In this document: positions 11,495-24,110 of the stretch, piece by piece
How positions within the stretch are numbered: position 1 is the first letter of the stretch
How the letters are laid out: every line of letters begins with the position of its first letter
From: Elmis aenea
Taxonomy: Eukaryota > Arthropoda > Insecta > Coleoptera > Elmidae
Reading direction: 5' to 3'
DNA: 64,000 nt
Assembly: GCA_947652605.1 (NCBI GenBank)
Contig: OX393579.1
Coordinates: forward strand, 1,922,001 to 1,986,000
Program-made: the position numbers and the translations under genes
Notes under the pieces: model-generated
The model's input: only the letters and a program-made list of their open reading frames with translations
Database searches by the model: none
Told to the model about the DNA's origin: nothing

Positions 11495-14080
11495 ATTACG
11501 ATAAGTGATTTTTAATTTAACATATTCGTTTGAAAAATCGTACCGGGTTTTAATTTAATTAAGCCCTCGAGGTGCAAAGAAAAATATTAATTACTGTGCG
11601 AACTGCATTTTTAAATGTATATATTACACAAAATATCTTCTTCCATTGCATAATACACAAAACTACTCTTCAATTAAAATAATATCGGATATCATTGCAA
11701 TTATTATTATTACGATGGTTGGTATATTCCTGCTGCACTTCTCTTTGTTTTTATTATGTTTGGATATTGATATTGATTATGCATTAAGCTACTAAGGAAA
11801 TTGTTTATAGGAATGTTACGTCGAAAGCCACTTCCCAATTTGTATAATTTGTGGATAAATCCCTGCACTTGGGGGAAAATCACTTAACAAACCTATTTAT
11901 AAACAGGTTAATTGGTGCTGCTAATTGTTGCTTATTAATGACAAAATAACATAGTGTACTTTGTTAATCTAATGGAGATTTAAATTTTATTGTTTGTCAA
12001 TGAATATTTACAAATCGATTGCGTAGCATCACTGTTTCAAAATGCATGCAGTATCTTTTTCGTTTTAGCTTCCAAGTTAAAAATAGAGTTGGTAGTATTA
12101 AAGAAACTTTTTTCTTTATTAACGTTGTTTATTAACTTTCCGTTTTAGTTTTGTGAGTTAAATTCAGTTAAAAATATTTGCAAAATGTGCTTAAACTGTT
12201 GTAAGCCAAATTCACGACTTGTTAAACTTTTTTAAAGCTTCAAGCACTTGTAGCAATTTCAACTGCCTTTTTAGTCGCATTAAACAAATGATTTATAATT
12301 ACAGATTTAACTTTTATCATAATAAACCCTGCTTTAGTCTTATTTGTTACTTTTGTATTGACGTAGGTGATATAATAAATATAGCTCTTGCTCCGACTAT
12401 TAATATTTTTATTGTTCATTTTGATATTAATCATAAATTTATTTGATATCATATCAATATAAGTATGACATTAGAAGTGGTAATAAAAAACCAATACATA
12501 GTTTATATTTTTACCCTATCGCACGATTTATCAGCACAAATGTCTGTGGCAAAATAGCTTGACTTCTTAAAACCTAGTGAACTAGATTTTAGCTAATGAC
12601 AATTTTTAATAATAACGCCGACTGTATGAAAAATGCAAGTGCAGCGGTATTATTTGTATCCCAATGTCGTTCTAAGTTTAACTTAACCAAGTTCAGGGCC
12701 TAACGCGTTCATTAATTGACCTACAGCCTAGATTACATGATTATTAAATCATTCACATTTATTTTTAGATCACGCACCGTTAAGAAATGAGACCTGTATG
12801 TTATTATGTCTGTAGCACCTAATAATAAGGTATACATGTGTTAAAAGCGCTTATTATATTTGTTTTAATTTGCTTAGCAAGGTGTTCAAGTAATTTGTCT
12901 TTATGCTACTTCAATTTTTCTTGATTTTTATAAGAATATCAGTTGTTTCGTATAAAAGTTCTGTTTTGATGTTAATGTAGATACTAAATTATGGTAATGG
13001 AAATGTTTGTTGTAATAAAATGCCTCGTGGTAAAGCGACCCCTATGTGGGTTTAATAGATTGCTCTTAAGGTTCTTGAACAGATAGGGGTACACAAAAAT
13101 TGTTGTAATATTATTACTCCCGTATTTAATACACATGCTGATTAAAATTCGAATCCCAGCATAGGGATTTTTTCGCTTATTACAAGAGCTAGAGTGTAGG
13201 TTTAAAATTGGCAAAGCTACAAAATTTGATGCTGATTAACATTATTCAAACAGATTTCCAATAACTAACACCATTTAAAAAAATAATCAAAATAGACTTC
13301 GATTTTTCGCTTTAATTTATAAAAATTTTGTAATATCGCAAGATTCTTGTACCAGCTTCTAATTTGCATTTAATAAACTCATCAGATTTTTGCCAGATCG
13401 TTGCAAATTTGTTTTTTCACCATTAACTTTCTCGTTTTTCACAGATGCCATATTATTCGATTTTCTCGTATTGACTAGAACCCTGATTTGAAAATGAATC
13501 CCTTGATTATAGTATTTACATTAAATAAACTGTTTTAAATTTACACTTATCGTCTAGCTTTTAAAATAAACCTGGTCTCCATGCTGAAACTCGTTTTTTT
13601 TTTGTGGTATATTTATTTAAATTCGCTTTTATAAAACTAATAAGTTTTTTCATTACTTGTAGATTTTGTAGTTATATTTGTGTATAATTCATAGTTTTAA
13701 TTAATCTTCTGTGCATTTAAATGAAAGACCCATGGTCCACCAATATGTTCGAACAACTGCAGATCAGTAGTTCCTAATAATTTTTTTTAATACTATTATA
13801 ATAACTGAAAAGTTTTTCTAAAACAGGTCATTGCATCGCCAAGTGCACATCATAAAATTGTATCGACATTCAAAGCTAGCCAAACGGAGCTGCACTTTCT
13901 AAACGATAAAAGTTTACGAGTCAAAGGGCTAAAAAGCTTGCAGTGTTCAGTTGTGACTGGCTCTGAGTTTTTAGCTTATTTTTTTTTACCTTGGATTTTT
14001 GCAGAAAAACGAGCTGATCAATATGTGACTATAAGCAGTAGAAAGTTGTATTCGTCTTGATTAAAAATCCCATATTTTTT

Positions 14081-14225
14081 ATGAAAAATCTTGTTAACGC
14101 TAGAATAGTTTCAAAACTTGGTCTCTTCGTCAATAGCTTTCTTAATTATTATTTTTTAACTACCGACCAATAGGCGATAGTTATGTTATGAAACTGGTCT
14201 TAGCGTTCTTACAACGGATCCCTCG
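14081..14225. repeat. Dispersed palindromic MITE family, copy 6
   Basis: The left half has ATGAAAAATCTTGTTAACGC, TAGAATAGTTTCAAAACTTG and GTCTCTTCGTCAATAGC. The right half has GAAACTGGTCTTAGCGTTCT and ACAACGGATCCCTCGA. The length and layout match the family. Confidence 0.5.
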
Positions 14226-16212
14226 AAAAAAAAAATTGGTATTTAATTAAACTTGTTTTAATTACACAAATTAATTACCCAAATGATTCAAGTCCATATA
14301 ATTGTTAAAATTATTGCTAACGTTTATGGCATGTAACTACAGAATATTAATGCAAACACCACTTCGCTTGTTATTTAAATGCAGATTTCGATATGATTAC
14401 TGTGTTTTATGTACTAAGTAAACATATATTTGTCTTAACGATGCTATTTTATCCTCTCGAGATTAATCTTAAACCATTTTGCATGCGAATCACTCCCAGT
14501 GCTAATGTACAACATTAAAAACGAGGTTACGTTAAATGAACCCCAAGTACTAAAACAAACACATATATATCTTCCAACATTAATACACTACAACGAAACA
14601 AATGTAGTCCTTAACACATGGCCCTGTGGTTTAATTTCATGAAATTAAAATCGATTTTCTTACATGTTAATGTATTTTTGCGTTTGTAATGTACCAATAA
14701 TAATAATCGCATTATTTTACTAGGAAAGTAGCGAAAATTATCCCAAAAAAAAAAAACACCTGGAACAGACTGCGATCTAATATTTTTCAACTTGTGTTTA
14801 AATAAGGTAACATTTAGCCATCCAGGTTTACAAAACCATAGAATATTATTTTGTCTCGGTGTTATAAAACACGACGTGAACAAGTTTAAGATTCAGGGAA
14901 TGTAAAATATTATTGCAGTGGACTCGAAGATCTATAGGTTTAGTTTTACGAGTTTATGAAACTATAAACTTGGATAAAGTTTTCAATCTCCCCTGATCAT
15001 CATTTTTAGTGTTTCACTGAATCTTAAACCATGAAAATAAAATAAAGTGGTGCGTGAGAACATTTTCAATTGTGTTCTTTATAGTTGATTTTTTTAGTAC
15101 GACGTGTTGAGTTTGTAAAATTGATTTTTGCAACTGCTTTAGGCTGCGAATTTGATATTTGATTTTGTATTTATTAGAGCAAAGTTAACTGTTAACACAT
15201 CCTCGATTTGCAAGTCGGTATATCCTTATCAAAAATTAAAAACTAGTTTTGAACGTTTACGCCCGCGTAGCTACTGCGCGCGAAGTCAAATCTTTGCGTA
15301 ACTCTGTGACAATGCGCGATATCAAGTATGAGCCCACTCGCTCCTCAGCCTACTTCAGAACTAGATTTGTTAAATTTGTGCAACCCCCTCAAGTTTTTGC
15401 GCAAGTGTTCGGTTTTTTTTTAATTTAAAATATGTCAGTCGTTTAATGTACGCAGTTTTGCATAAATCGTATTTAATTATGACGGAGATGGGCCCTGTTT
15501 TTATAAGTTTGCCGAGTTTTTCAAATCTCTAATTAAAATTATATTATAACTAAATCAACTTTCGAAGTTTGCATTTAAAAGGCCCCAAAGTATCGAAATA
15601 AACTGATTAGTCTTTAATCAATCGAGCAGCGTCACATTTTTTTCTTTTCTTCGTAAACTTGTCATAAAAGTTTTAAAAATTCACTTGGAAACTTTTTTTT
15701 TAAGAAAATGTAGCTTAAATTAATTGTAAATAAATATAAGTTAGGCTAATTGAATGTTTACAATTTGCTGGGTTATTAAACTTTGCTGGTACGAAAGTTT
15801 TGCTGCCTTTCTACTTCAAATATTAAAAGACGTATTTAGGTGTAATCGAATTTTGTGACAACGCTTAAAGTAAAGTCATTCCAGTTGCAATTTTTCGCTT
15901 TTAAAATAACACGCGACCGTTGTAAAACGGCTTATATAAACTGCATAATAAAGTTATTGTTGGAGGTGATGATGAAAATGTAGTAAAATGCTTCAAAATA
16001 TTTTAATTGCTGAAGGTTTTTATTACTTCGTGTGTGTTGTTTATACAGTGTGTCCATGGTTCCATGGCTTCCTTGAGTTGATTTAAATGGTTTTTTTTAA
16101 ACTAAAATCTCAGAGCATAAACATTTTTTGTTAGCACAAAATTGTCTTATTTAGTAGCGCAAAATTTCTTTCTTTAAAAAATTGTGCTTATTAATTTTCT
16201 CTTTTGTTACAG

Positions 16213-16401
16213 AATGCATCGGCGCAAGCTGCACTCCAAGCTGCCCAGGCAATATCAGCCTCACATCCAGCAGGTACACCCACGCCTGCTCCACCAGCCC
16301 CCATGACAAATGGGCAGGAAATACAAGGTGGCCCAAACACAGTACTGCGAGCTATCATTGAGCACATGATATATCCCATCAGCTTAGATATTTTACATGT
16401 G
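16213..16401 (+). CDS. heph: PTBP exon: linker and start of RRM2
   Basis: Acceptor ttgttacag and donor GTG|GTAAGT; both ends are phase 0, 63 codons. It encodes the Ala/Gln-rich linker ([14 protein letters not shown]), a Pro/Thr stretch and the first strand and helix of RRM2 ([19 protein letters not shown]). Confidence 0.95.
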
Positions 16402-19400
16402 GTAAGTTTTCTAATTGTCTTATCAAGGCCGGATCAAACAATAGACAAAGATGACAAATGTCTAGGGCGCGTAATTCAGAGGGGCCCGCTTCGATACTGG
16501 AAAAATTGTAATTAATGAAAAAATCACACCCAAACGCTAAATTTTGTCCAGAGATCCACTGATTATTATACACAGGGTGTTTATAAAATTGTACGGTTTC
16601 TTGCCTCTTTCAGGAACTATTTTATCTTGCTAAGTCAACTGTATAAATATTTTACTCTTCGTTTTTCGTTTGCTCTAATCATGGGATATAATCAGAGAAA
16701 CCATTTCAACTTTAATTGTCTCAAAAATTTAAAAAATTAAAAGTGACATTAGTAAAGAAGTAGAAACAGAGGCAGTATATTTGAGACAACTTTTTTATCA
16801 ACTCCCTGTATAATAAGTTATAATTCTATGCTACTAAAATACGAAATAATGGATTTTTTTAAGTTATAGAAACTTTGGCCTTTAATTTTTAAAAGTATTA
16901 AATACATTAAAATCCTTTTCACTGTAGAAACTTGATCTGTACAATTTCAATTTTCAAAAGTATGAAAACAAATTGAATTAACTAACTGTAATTATTTTTT
17001 AATACGCCCTTGGTTACATACAAAATATTTTTATTTTGTTTCTAGATAAATAACTATTGTTAAATACATTGTCCGATACATCATTCCAAAAATCAAATTA
17101 TAAATCGGATTTGTTTATTCGCGAATTTAAACCATTGAAGCTTTTACAGTTAAAAAAATATTGCGCGACGCTGTTTGTTGTTTTAAAATTAACTTCGTAT
17201 TACAGCACATTTGTTAGTGAATATTTTGTTTGTTTTAAACTGTATTTGCTTTTTAAATATAGGCGTGTTCTCGCGTGATTTGAGCCTCTTGTTTTATATG
17301 AGTTGGGCATGAATTGCTTCTGGTTTTCCCTAAAGCTCAAATTGTCACTGTTTATAGTGAATTCAATTAACGTAATTGAAAATATATTTACATTCACCGC
17401 CATAGCAAAGCTATTATTAAAATTTTAGAAGTTGAACATTAGTTTAAATCAAAGTACTTCAGAGGTACTTGAATTGTTTTAACTCTATGAGTGTTTAAGT
17501 GCTAGGTCAACCTGTTAACTTTTTAAAAAGTTTTGTGTACTCTAACTTTGAGTAGGTATATTTTTATGAACAAATATTTACTGTGCAAGAGATTTTTGAA
17601 CTAGGAAGATTGTTATTCCGTCTATACTACATATTAAGAAGCACCTCTTTTAAAAAAAAAAAACAATTTATGCTTAACTAATCATCCCCTAGAGTTTTAT
17701 CAAAATAAAGTAAAAATCTGTTCTTACCGTCCAAAATGCCCTTTCACCAAGTTCAAACGTTTGTGACCTGTTTTATTTTTATACAAATGCTGCCATTATA
17801 AATCCATGCACTTATATGAGGTAAATATTCTCTTAGTTGTGTTTTTTTTTCCAGATATTTCAGCGTTTCGGTAAAGTTTTGAAGATTGTCACATTCACAA
17901 AAAACAGTAAGTTATCTCTTATAATAAAATACAGTAAACTATCTATAAAGCATCAAATTTTACACTTGATTTAAAATGTTTTTTGATTCTTTAAGCAAAT
18001 GAAACCAAACTTGTCCTATACAGGGTTCAGGGTTGTTTAATAAATCGTTGGATATCTCGCTTATTATTGAAGATAAAGAAATGGTTAAATTTACAAAAAT
18101 GTGTAGTTTTTAAGGACAAATTTATAACTATTTACAATTTTTTAAATGATTTTTGGTTTGCGAGTTATTTTATTACATTGTGTGTACATATATGTTTTGG
18201 TCATTTTATATTTCTTATTATTATCAATATTAAATTATGCAGATTGCAGAACCTAATGACTTAAGTGATACATTCTTTCTTTATAAGTTTTAATTTAAAA
18301 GTTGTAAAGTAACCTTGTGTTTTTTTAGTAACTGTTGGTTTTAATATTTTTAAATTGTACTGTTTTAAATTCTATTTATAGATAGATAAAACAGTCAATA
18401 AAATGATATTTTACTTTATCTATTTATGAAAATATCAGTATTTAAAATTACTGAAAATATCAAAATTTTAAATTAACAATACATATATCGTTGTATAAAC
18501 ATTAATGGACCATGTTGATGGTATTTTTTATTATCAAATTTATCACTGCTCAACTATTTTATATTTCATTCAAAATTAATAAACATTTTCATGACCAGCC
18601 CTATTTTTTTTGTCTATACAATCAAAAAAATTAAGAGATAGTTGTAGCTTTTTCATTTTTTAAAATAGTTGTTTACTATTACATAATATCTGAAGTCGGG
18701 CAAAAATTAATTTAAAAATATTATTTTTAAAAAACAAGTAGCCTTATAGCTTAACTGGTAAAGAGAAAAAGTCTCATAAACATTAAAAACATTAAATAAA
18801 GTTAATAAAGAACAATAGAATAGTTACATATTTTTAATGATGATAATAAAGGTGATATTAAAATGACCAAAAAATACATTTTTTGTAAATAACTTGAAAA
18901 CTAAAAAAGTTTTTGTAAATAGTTTTGAACGTATCTCCAAAAACTGCCACATTTTTGGTAATACATAAATAACTATTTCTTTTTTTTTTTTAAATAATAA
19001 TTTAATAATCTTTTGAACCCATCGAATTTGTGTCGCCCTGTAACCTTCTAAAAATTAATTTATTACAATTATCGATTTGTTTTCAGACTCATTCCAAGCA
19101 TTAATACAATATCCAGACACTCAGTCGGCTCAGGCTGCCAAACAAGCTTTAGACGGACAAAATATCTACAACAGTTGTTGTACGTTACGAATCGACTATT
19201 CCAAAATGTCGTCCCTCAACGTCAAATACAACAACGACAAATCGAGGGACTTCACCAATCCAAACTTACCATCGGGTGATACTGATAATCAGCTGGCCAC
19301 CCTGGGTGGTGGCCTAGGAGCTGGAATCAGCGCCGATTTACTTTTATTAGCCGCACAACCGAGACTGGCTAGAGAACGTCTAGCAGGTAAGTGTTATATT

Positions 19401-22400
19401 ACACGTTTTTTAAACATTAAACAAATTAACACATTAAGTTTCGTGTAAACTAACATTTAAATGTCTTTGCTAAGTTTTTGTGTGTAAATTTATCGTAAAT
19501 TCACTCTTGGAGAAAGTTTTAAGGCTAAATCGCATCTACCGATCTTCAAAAATTTTCTTTGATCAATTTTTTATGAAAAACAGTTTATCGTTGTGTAACT
19601 ACATATGTTTTGCTTAAAGATTGCTAAAATTGTATAAAAATCAATTTTTAGCAAGTATCTGCTAAGTATGTATCAGTTTTATTATCGTACAGAACGTCAG
19701 TAATTTCAAAATCGGCAGATGTCCAAATGCAACCTAAAAATAAGCATTTTGAGTTAATTAAAGCTAGTAGTTGATGCTGTTTGGTCTTAAAACATAAGTT
19801 ATTACCTGTTTTATTGTTACATGTCGGTAATTATCCAAAATATTTGTTATTTATTACGTTACAGTCAAAAATATACAAGTGAATGACATTTAACCTAACA
19901 TTGTCAACTCGGTAATCGGTTCATAGACAAACTAATAGCAAATAATTTCATTTTTGAGGTATGTACACCATGTTTTGCACATCTAGGATGTGTTTTATTG
20001 CAAAAGAATTGGAAATTTCAAATCAAATTTTTTGACTATGCTTGCACGTTTTGTTAAATTTAGTGCCTTGCGGTTTCTTGCGTTTTAGCAGTTTTATAGC
20101 AGTTTTTGGCATCGTATATACTTAAATACAGAAAATACTTTATTAACAAATTAATTCTTGTAAAATTTGTATGTACAGGATGTTTAAAATAAATAAAAGA
20201 TGCAAATAAATGCAAAATATTTAATAAAATATATTTATATAATATTTGCTGCTTTGATTTTGTTTTATAAAGTTGCCAGATGCTGTCATTTATGATATTT
20301 TGTAGTTTGAAATGTAAAAATCTGCACCCTGTACTTTTTTTGCTAATCGTTTTAATAAAAATCGAGTCACACGTAGCAGCCGCAAGGTGTAAATGTTTTT
20401 TAATATACCGCTAATAATGTATGTGTTCGAAAATTAATTAAAACTCATAACACACAAGTGTGCATGTTTTGAAATAACGCTTTATTAAAGCATTTGTGTA
20501 TGGATAGCAGATTTTCTGGTTGCAGGTGCCCCCGGTGTCTTAAGCAGTCCGTTTATCCCTGGTCTCGCCTCTCCGCTGGCATCTCCGTACGCGGGAGGTG
20601 TAGCAGGGGGTCTGCCAGCTTTGGGTGGATTCGCCCTTGGACAAACAGCCCCAGGACTAAGAGGACTGACCAACCCTGGACTCGCGTTAGCCACTGTTCT
20701 GTTGGTTAGCAATCTTAACGAAGAAGTGAGTGCCTTTAAGTTAATGATTTTAAATATTTTAATAAAAATATTTACAATTTATCTACCTTTATAGCCGTTA
20801 AAGTGTAGATATTCGTTTGTACAGTTCACGTTTTATTTTGCCTTCTTAATTTTTAATAATTATTACGTACTAATAACTTTTTTAATCTCTTTGTTGTTCT
20901 TGTATTATTGATTTTTTTTTCAATCTTACTAAGTTTCTATTGGATCGTTATTTTCGAAAATTAATATCCTTGTGAACTGTATTCCAGTTTTTTAACAATA
21001 ATTTCATTTTTGAATGCCAGCTGATTTCAAAATTGGTTCAGTTACAAATCCGATTTATACTTGATCACTTTTTTTCTCAGTAAAAAAATATAATTCAGAA
21101 TAAATGTGCATTTGACTTGATTTTAAAGTAAGTCAGTTGGCTTTTTTTAAATTTTTATGGCACCACATTAGACTGCGGTACACTTTTTAATTTTTTAATG
21201 GCATCTGATGTGGTGTGGCTCAGAAATAAATTTTGCCGCAATTCGTGCGGCAAAACTCCCTCTGTGTGCTGCCATTACATACTACTGTCATCTTTCTCTT
21301 TCCGTAGATGGTCACGCCTGACGCTCTCTTTACCCTATTTGGTACGTGTGCACAGCTACTATCAACTAAGTATTATATCATCTAGTCATAAATGAACTCT
21401 GTTCTTTTACTTATAATCACAGATTTAATAATAGAATACTTAAAATACAAATTTCACCATTTTAAAAGATTCACTTGGTGAATTCGCTTTGTAAAATAGC
21501 AGAGTTTACACAAAAAGTCCAATTCATTAATATTTAAATTCCAGTTCTTATAATACAGGGTGACAATTATCTACTGATAATTTGTAATTATACGAGTTAC
21601 AGAGTCAGTTGAATTAGCAAAGTTGCAATAAAATTGCTAATTTCACCGACCCTCTTATGATAGTAGAGTTGCCCATGAAACACAGAAGATTATTGTTACC
21701 CTGTGTACTAATTTTGTTTTTCAATTTTTAATAGATTTAAAGACTTGAAAAAATCTTTAATCCTAACTAAAATTTCTTGTAATTGTTCGATATATCTATT
21801 ATTAATTAAGCCATTGTTTAAAGAGGGCCTTTTTTGTGTGTAATGAATAACAATACTTTCTCTTTATATTACGTTTGGAAAAAGTAAAAAAAACATGACT
21901 TATTAAAATTAACTAATGATGGAAAATGTTAAGAAAATAACTTAAATTCGTCAAGTACATATTTTGGGTTCAAAATTGTTTAAATGAATTGGATTTTTTG
22001 TTTGCAACTTATCATATTTATTTTGTGTTACATAAATTGTTTTCTGAGTTAATTATTGAGCTTACTGCTTAGAATTCATCTCTGATTTGTTAATTTTACA
22101 TTTATTATCTTTCTAAATCTGAAACGTACGTAGATTTTTGTTTTAAGTTGATGTGTGTACTCTCTTTTGTTTTCAGTTGCATGTCTTTCGTTATTGATTT
22201 CGTTGTTTTTTCAAAATCTTGTTAGTGTTATGTCGGTTTTTCAATCTTGTATGTAATAAATCGGTCTGATACGTTTAAATTATTGTCTCTTGTGTAAATT
22301 ACTGATTTTTTTTTTACACTTCAAAGATTACGAGTGTTGTTTAATTTTTGTGTAATAGTTGTGTCTTTGGAAGCCTCAAGGTGGTTGATCATGGATCTAT

Positions 22401-23524
22401 TTTGTGTTTAGGTGTGTATGGAGACGTCCAAAGGGTGAAAATATTGTACAACAAGAAGGACTCAGCTCTGGTACAGCTTGCAGAACCACATCAAGCTCAT
22501 TTAGGTTCGAAATTTTTCAAATACTCCCACAACTGCTTTTTTAATCTGCGAATGTTAAAATTTAGTCATCAGTCAATTTTAAACTTCAATAATCAGTGAA
22601 TTTTAAACTTAATTATGATTTTCATTTTTGTATGTAAATATTTGAAGATTACCTACTTTTAACAAGTGAATTAATTTTTTGGTTTTTCTCAGGTTTTTGC
22701 ATTAATTTTGTCTTTATTTTCTAGCAATTACGCACATGGACAAACTAAGAGTGTTTGGTAAAAATATCCGTGTCATGCTCAGCAAGCATCAATCGGTCCA
22801 GTTGCCGAAAGAGGGACAGCCCGACGCGGGACTCACGAAAGACTACAGCCAGAGTCCGCTGCATCGGTTCAAGAAGCCGGGTTCGAAAAACTACCAGAAC
22901 ATTTACCCACCGTCGTCGACACTTCACCTCAGTAATATTCCGGCTACCATAAATGAAGAGGACATCAAGGAGGCGTTCACTAAAAACGGCTTCACTGTCA
23001 AGGCCTTCAAATTTTTCCCGTGAGTACAATAATTTATATGATTTAAAAGTTTTTGTTATGGATGAACTTTAAAGGTTGCCTTTTCGATTATTCCTGTATT
23101 CCTGTTGGGCATTCAACAAAGAATCAATAATTCATCCATTTATTAACAGTCTTCTGTGTTTCCTGTTAGTTGTTAAAACATCCATTTCTAAATTTTAAAA
23201 ACGGATTCTCTCTGAAATTTTGAATGTTTTGCAATAATTTAAATTTTTTTCCAAACGGTTAGACTAACCAACATTTTGACTAAAGTTTAGGTCAAAATTC
23301 TGACAGACAGGGAGGAAATACAAGGAAGTAGTCTCGAGTTCTGTGCAGCTTTTGTTTAGCGATTGTTAATTGTTTTATTTTGCCCTTTCAGTAAGGATAG
23401 GAAGATGGCTCTAATTCAACTGCCAAATATGGACGAAGCGGTGTCGGCTCTCATAAAAATGCACAACTACCAATTATCAGAGTCCAATCATCTGAGAGTA
23501 TCTTTCTCCAAATCTAGCATATAA
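16213..23524 (+). CDS. heph: Polypyrimidine tract-binding protein (hephaestus/PTBP), 3' part: RRM2-RRM4
   Basis: Eight exons join without frame conflict: 16213-16401, 17855-17906, 19087-19386, 20526-20725, 21308-21341, 22412-22504, 22725-23019 and 23392-23524. That is 1296 nt, 431 codons plus TAA. PTB is a nuclear RNA-binding regulator of splicing, mRNA stability and localisation that binds pyrimidine tracts. Counting from the first residue seen, RRM2 lies about 43-118, a Gly/Ala/Leu-rich linker about 130-235, RRM3 about 236-310 and RRM4 about 352-431. Near-invariant family motifs are present: [38 protein letters not shown], and the C-terminal [10 protein letters not shown]. The fragment starts in the RRM1-RRM2 linker ([12 protein letters not shown]). 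RRM1 exons and the initiator are not visible and probably lie upstream. The extended linker ([14 protein letters not shown]) differs from vertebrates. Identity as the fly hephaestus orthologue is very likely. Confidence 0.96.
16571..16808. mobile_element. MITE with TACACAGGGTGTT-type ends, inside a PTBP intron
   Basis: The left end CACAGGGTGTTTATAAAATT is mirrored by the right end, whose reverse complement is CAGGGAGTTGATAAAAAAGT. GCCTC near 16604 pairs with GAGGC near 16770. TA flanks both sides. The element starts 170 bp after a donor site and has no coding capacity. Confidence 0.6.
17855..17906 (+). CDS. heph: PTBP exon: middle of RRM2
   Basis: A 52-nt exon between a long pyrimidine tract (gtttttttttccag) and donor ACA|GTAAGT. 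It encodes [17 protein letters not shown] plus one base of the next codon, and matches the RRM2 segment IFSKFGTVLKIITFTKN of the family. Confidence 0.93.
17907..19086. other. heph: PTBP intron, AT-rich, no gene seen
   Basis: This 1180-bp intron is very AT-rich. TACAGGGTTCAGGGTTG at about 18019 and CGCCCTGTA near 19035 could be the worn ends of one long element, but their inner sequences do not clearly pair. No exon or RNA gene is supported. Confidence 0.45.
19087..19386 (+). CDS. heph: PTBP exon: end of RRM2 and start of the linker
   Basis: A 300-nt exon with acceptor tgttttcag and donor GCAG|GTAAGT, phase 1 at both ends. It encodes [39 protein letters not shown] and [13 protein letters not shown], then a linker with a Gly-rich run and the unusual [20 protein letters not shown]. 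Confidence 0.96.
20174..20335. mobile_element. Probable MITE with TACAGG ends
   Basis: Left end GTACAGGATGTTTAAAATAA; the right end reads ATCTGCACCCTGTAC, whose reverse complement starts GTACAGGGTGCAGAT. Only about 12 bp of terminal pairing is convincing, so this is a weaker call than 16571-16808 and 21554-21707. It sits in a PTBP intron. Confidence 0.4.
20526..20725 (+). CDS. heph: PTBP exon: linker and first strand of RRM3
   Basis: A 200-nt exon with acceptor ctggttgcag and donor GAA|GTGAGT, entering in phase 1 and leaving in phase 0. It encodes a Gly/Ala/Leu/Pro-rich linker and then [12 protein letters not shown], the RNP2-like first strand of RRM3. It is G+C-rich compared with its introns. 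Confidence 0.95.
21308..21341 (+). CDS. heph: PTBP 34-nt exon, candidate autoregulatory exon
   Basis: The exon encodes [11 protein letters not shown] plus one base, matching the vertebrate segment VTPQSLFILFG. The acceptor tract is tcatctttctctttccgtag and the donor is TTTG|GTACGT. At 34 nt it is not a multiple of three. Joining 20725 directly to 22412 gives GTG TGT ATG GAG ACG TCC AAA GGG TGA, a stop at 22436-22438. That stop is 66 nt before the next junction, a classic nonsense-mediated decay setting. The equivalent vertebrate exon is also 34 nt and is skipped under PTB control. Confidence 0.93.
21554..21707. mobile_element. MITE with TACAGGGTGACAAT ends
   Basis: Left end TACAGGGTGACAATTATCTA; the right end CAGAAGATTATTGTTACCCTGTGTA (positions 21683-21707) is its imperfect inverse over about 23 bp. 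It lies in the intron after the 34-nt exon and has no open frame. Confidence 0.65.
22412..22504 (+). CDS. heph: PTBP exon: core of RRM3
   Basis: A 93-nt exon with acceptor tttgtgtttag and donor TTAG|GTTCG. It encodes [20 protein letters not shown] then [10 protein letters not shown], the RNP1 region of RRM3. The donor is weaker than in the other exons (GTTCGA). Confidence 0.94.
22725..23019 (+). CDS. heph: PTBP exon: end of RRM3, inter-RRM linker, start of RRM4
   Basis: A 295-nt exon with acceptor ttattttctag and donor CCC|GTGAGT. It encodes the end of RRM3 ([17 protein letters not shown]), the conserved linker that packs RRM3 against RRM4 ([20 protein letters not shown]) and the first half of RRM4 ([20 protein letters not shown]). 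Confidence 0.96.
23392..23524 (+). CDS. heph: PTBP last coding exon: end of RRM4
   Basis: The acceptor is tgccctttcag and the reading enters in phase 2. The exon encodes [20 protein letters not shown] and ends [15 protein letters not shown]. The C-terminus is one of the most constant parts of PTB proteins, so the stop at 23522-23524 is secure. Confidence 0.97.
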
Positions 23525-24110
23525 TGTAACCTGTATTATAACAGACACATTTTCATTCCAGCTACTGCATTTCTGGTAAATACAGTAGCGACAGTGGTAG
23601 CTAGTTGATTAATAAACGCAGCGCTTATTATATTTATTACTCTATGGACTGTTGCGGCAGGTTATGTATAGAGTAAAGTTACGACAAATCAGTATAATTT
23701 AGTATTTTTTTTCTTTATTAATTACAGTTCTGTTAATTTTATTTTGACTTAGAGTTTGTCGAGTAGTTGTTAATTTTTAATTATTACGAACTTATTACTT
23801 TTAATTTTAGGCTCTGCGATGAGTTTTGTACTCGTTTTTAGTATCGCGCTTTGTATTTAAGATATTTCGTTGTCAGTATTTTTTATTTTGCTTATTTTTT
23901 TCCTGATTACACGTTGAACTGTTATATTGCGTTCAGTATTCAGTATTGAATGGCTTTAATAATTAAGCGAATATAAATGTAGAACACAAGAATGTTTGGA
24001 TTCAATTCGCCGCGATGTTATTTTTTATAAGTTTATAGGAAAAGTATTTACTACATGTTGCATAGATTAATTTATGATAATAAAGTGTAAGGACTATTTC
24101 ATATCAAAAA
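23525..24110 (+). other. heph: PTBP 3' UTR with two poly(A) signals
   Basis: AATAAA occurs at 23611-23616 and 24079-24084; the second is followed by gtgtaaggactatttc and an A-run. The mRNA may end near 24.1 kb. Later AATAAA signals (for example near 27423) could serve longer forms. The end point is inferred. Confidence 0.5.

Larger units (their letters stand above)
8341..16212. other. Non-coding AT-rich DNA upstream of the first visible PTBP exon
   Basis: I see no exon-like reading frame. The stretch contains three dispersed palindromic MITE copies (9472-9614, 11404-11494, 14081-14225). A moderately G+C block at 15240-15360 (GCCCGCGTAGCTACTGCGCG) stands out. Given the phase-0 acceptor at 16212, this is probably intron of the PTBP gene. 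Confidence 0.5.

Noticed and set aside
1..16212. Search for PTBP RRM1 exons and start codon
   Set aside because: No segment resembling the RRM1 core or the SNHKELKT-type end of RRM1 was found, so I did not annotate upstream coding exons.
18745..18800. tRNA-like text TAGCTTAACTGGTAAAGAG
   Set aside because: An A-box-like word only; no B-box, no acceptor stem and an implausible anticodon arm. Could be a chance match or a worn mitochondrial insertion.
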